Shown here piece by piece: positions 62,548 to 64,000 of a stretch of 64,000 bases of DNA. Origin of the DNA: Sphingomonas sp. Leaf339 (GTDB taxonomy: Bacteria; Pseudomonadota; Alphaproteobacteria; Sphingomonadales; Sphingomonadaceae); assembly GCF_001426195.1 (NCBI RefSeq), contig NZ_LMRS01000012.1, positions 615,178-679,177 of the forward strand, written 5' to 3'. Each line of letters opens with the position of its first letter. The stretch's first letter is position 1. The notes beneath the pieces were generated by a model that did not search any database, was not told the DNA's origin, and saw only the letters and a list, made by a program, of their open reading frames with translations. A program made the position numbers and the translations under genes.

Positions 62548-62999
62548 GCGGCCTTCTTGGCCAACGTATCGCGCAATTTCTGCAAGAGCCCGATCATCGT
62601 CGCCACCTCCGGCGGGTCCCAGTCGGCCAGCCAATCGTTCCAGCGCGCCAGCACTTCCTGCTTGCAACGGAGCGCCACCGCTTCTCCCGTAGACGTCAAT
62701 GCAAGATTGACGCAGCGACGATCCCCCGCCGTTCGTTCGCGCGTGATCCAGCCTTGCAGCTCCATCGCATCCACCAGACGCGTCATCGCACCCTTGTCGT
62801 GTCCAAGGTCTCGGGCCAATTCAGCCGCAGTATTGCCGCGACCGTACCAGATGGCGGCCAACGCCTGCCACTGCATCGCCGTCAGCCCTTCATTCGCAAA
62901 GATGCTCTCAAGTTGCGCACTACCCAGTTGATGAGTGCGACGGACAAGATAGCCGATCGAGCAATCCGGTGAGAACCCCGAGTCGTCGTAAAATCCCAT
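62544..62999 (-). CDS. MarR-family repressor of the efflux operon
   Basis: A 151-residue MarR protein: SIGYLVRRTHQLGSAQLESIF, winged helix at about 60-120 (LTAMQWQALAAIW, TAAELARDLGHDKGAMTRLVDAMELQGWITRERTAGDRRCVNLALTSTG). First gene of the marR-OMF-emrA-emrB operon, as in EmrR systems, so it most likely represses its own operon until it binds a toxic phenolic or drug. Start is uncertain: 62999, 63020 and 63050 are all in frame; 62999 is chosen because the palindromes at 63003-63035 would otherwise lie inside the coding region. Confidence 0.9.
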   Translation of the reverse strand: MGFYDDSGFSPDCSIGYLVRRTHQLGSAQLESIFANEGLTAMQWQALAAIWYGRGNTAAELARDLGHDKGAMTRLVDAMELQGWITRERTAGDRRCVNLALTSTGEAVALRCKQEVLARWNDWLADWDPPEVATMIGLLQKLRDTLAKKAA

Positions 63000-63002
63000 A
63001 GT

Positions 63003-63035
63003 GGTTGCCTTGGCAACCATTGCCTGAGCAGGCAA
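63003..63035. promoter_or_regulatory. Two palindromes at the marR promoter
   Basis: GGTTGCC-TT-GGCAACC (63003-63018, 7-bp arms) and TTGCC-TGAGCA-GGCAA (63020/63021-63035, 5-bp arms). Both share the half-site TTGCC, typical of MarR operators. They lie just before the preferred marR start. Confidence 0.65.
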
Positions 63036-63265
63036 ATGGTTTTTGCACATTCTGTTAGTTCGCTCCGCGATCAGCCCCTCGCCTCGACTGTTCGTTCTGA
63101 CCGTTGCTGCTCTTGCTTTCGAAAAGCGAAGCCACGCGAAATAGACCAGACGTAAGAACGAGGTGAGTGACCGTGCTACGGGTCTGGCAGATACACTCGT
63201 TAGCCCGTGCCCGGTCCGGCTTGCACTGCCATATCCCGGGCGTCGAATGCGTGCCGTGCTGACTA

Positions 63266-63895
63266 GGGTTCGGCACCTGTTGAGTTGCAGGGCGCAATCT
63301 TATTCAGGCTCTGCGAGGATACGACGGATGCGCCACCTCTATTTGCTGCCGGACGAGTAGACCGCGCGTCTGCAACCGTGCTCTCCCAAGAGCCATGGCA
63401 AGCCTCAAGTTGCCTACCGACGGGTTCTGAGCGGCATCATTGTCGTAAACGGGAACGGGCTCCGTTGGCGTGGCGCCCCGTGTGCTTAGTCCGCACAAGG
63501 CGCTGTCCGACAAGCGGAAGCGATGGAGCGAACGACGTGTCTTCCCACGCATGATGGAGGGGCTGGCATCCGCGGATGCCGAACCAAGAACTGCCATAGT
63601 CAGCGCGACTTGTTCGAAGGCACACCGCGGCATAGAGCCTGCGGGTTACAAAGAAGATTTCGTCCGTCTGATCATTGGCACGAAAGTTGGGGTGAACATC
63701 GAGCCACGCGCCGTAGTGATGTAGGCGAGCTGCTCTTGGACTTCGTCATGACCGCCGGGCCGTTCAGCGACTACCCACTCGCGATAACATTGCTCGGCGA
63801 CCTGCTCAAGACGCAGTGGCTGAACGGCGACTACGGCCGTGATGCCGACTGGTTCAAGGACGCTTAGGAGCCTAAGCACCCAACACTGCATCCTA
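63266..63895 (+). mobile_element. Decayed IS5-family element
   Basis: The left end CTAGGGT with a spaced match to the next copy begins at 63263. The transposase starts at 63328 (MRHLYLLPDE) and is broken by a stop where the intact copy has Gln. It continues in frame (SPKSHGKPQVAYRRVLSGI, then NGLRWRGAP), then shifts frame near 63480 (SPHKALSDKRKRWSERRVFP, then RMMEGLASADAEP), and shifts again near 63725 (MTAGPFSDYPLAITLLGDLL, then YGRDADWFKDA), ending at 63867. The C-terminal catalytic end is cut off where the second copy begins. Confidence 0.8.
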
Positions 63896-64000
63896 GGGTC
63901 AGGACCCATTGATGTGAGCGTCGCGATCTGATTCAGGCTCCGTGAGGAGACCGGGATGAGCGACCTGTTTTGGCTGACGGACGAGCAGATCGAGCGGCTG
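63896..64000 (+). mobile_element. Left end of a second, apparently intact IS5-family element
   Basis: CTAG at 63893-63896 is followed by GGGTCAGGACCCATTGATG, the same left-end layout as the decayed copy (both then have ATTCAGGCTC before the transposase). The transposase begins at 63956 (MSDLFWLTDEQIERL) and leaves the window intact. The right end is outside. Confidence 0.75.
63956..64000 (+). CDS. IS5-family transposase, N-terminus (partial)
   Basis: Fifteen codons, MSDLFWLTDEQIERL, match the start of the common sphingomonad IS5-group transposase (DDE type). The gene runs off the window. It aligns column by column with the broken copy at 63328 (MRHLYLLPDE-stop), which shows what that copy lost. 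Confidence 0.75.
   Translation, partial: MSDLFWLTDEQIERL

Overview
The window looks like chromosomal DNA of a GC-rich alphaproteobacterium of the Sphingomonadaceae (Sphingomonas or close kin). This rests on five large TonB-dependent receptors, each beside a degradative enzyme or transporter, on short CCTCCCGC/GCGGGAGG hairpins between genes, on twin-arginine secreted hydrolases, and on a GGAAC-N16-GGTT promoter of the alphaproteobacterial general-stress type. No rRNA or CRISPR array was seen. One tRNA (Arg-CCT) lies at 11530-11606.

Layout. (1) 1-5600: branched-chain amino acid synthesis: the end of the acetolactate synthase large subunit, ilvN, ilvC, a YceI-like protein, and leuA with a leucine-rich leader peptide and alternative hairpins in front of it. 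Two tandem BLUF photoreceptor-type genes sit between, on the other strand, each lacking a different key residue of the photochemical site. (2) 5600-11500: a stress-type small gene, then a tightly overlapping minus-strand operon frmA - VOC - purU - fghA - folE - folM-like, which links glutathione-dependent formaldehyde oxidation to folate and pterin chemistry, then two small plus-strand genes. (3) 11500-15500: tRNA-Arg and a housekeeping cluster (DUF1178, nitrilase, glutaredoxin, ComF, methyltransferase, SleB-type hydrolase). (4) 15500-26600: a peptide-use locus: TonB receptor, DUF885 protein, S9 and S10 peptidases, then a large MscS channel. (5) 26600-33300: GlsB-like protein, a three-PAS LuxR regulator, GH43 enzyme, alpha/beta hydrolase, hydroxyacid dehydrogenase, CDF transporter, rpsU.

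(6) 33500-41200: a glycerophosphodiester-use pair (GDPD and TonB receptor) followed by decayed remnants of a second TonB receptor and an alkaline-phosphatase-superfamily enzyme, then an EamA exporter, a secreted esterase and a DnaQ-type exonuclease with a BRCT-like tail. (7) 41300-57100: a carbohydrate island with a ROK regulator, GPH-type symporter, beta-propeller-like protein, three TonB receptors and a GH36-type alpha-galactosidase. A 15-bp perfect palindrome in the divergent promoter is the likely operator. A 1.3-kb zone inside the island is a graveyard of IS5-like and glycosyltransferase fragments. (8) 57400-63100: a frameshifted PHB-depolymerase-like esterase, and a marR - outer-membrane factor - emrA - emrB efflux operon with palindromes at its promoter. 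(9) 63260-64000: a decayed IS5-family copy directly followed by the fresh left end of a second copy that runs off the window.

Best candidates for new biology: the BLUF pair with complementary active-site losses, the leuA leader, the coupled formaldehyde/pterin operon, the stress-promoter-driven phage-like small protein, and the exonuclease-BRCT fusion. All protein assignments come from reading motifs; no database search was possible.
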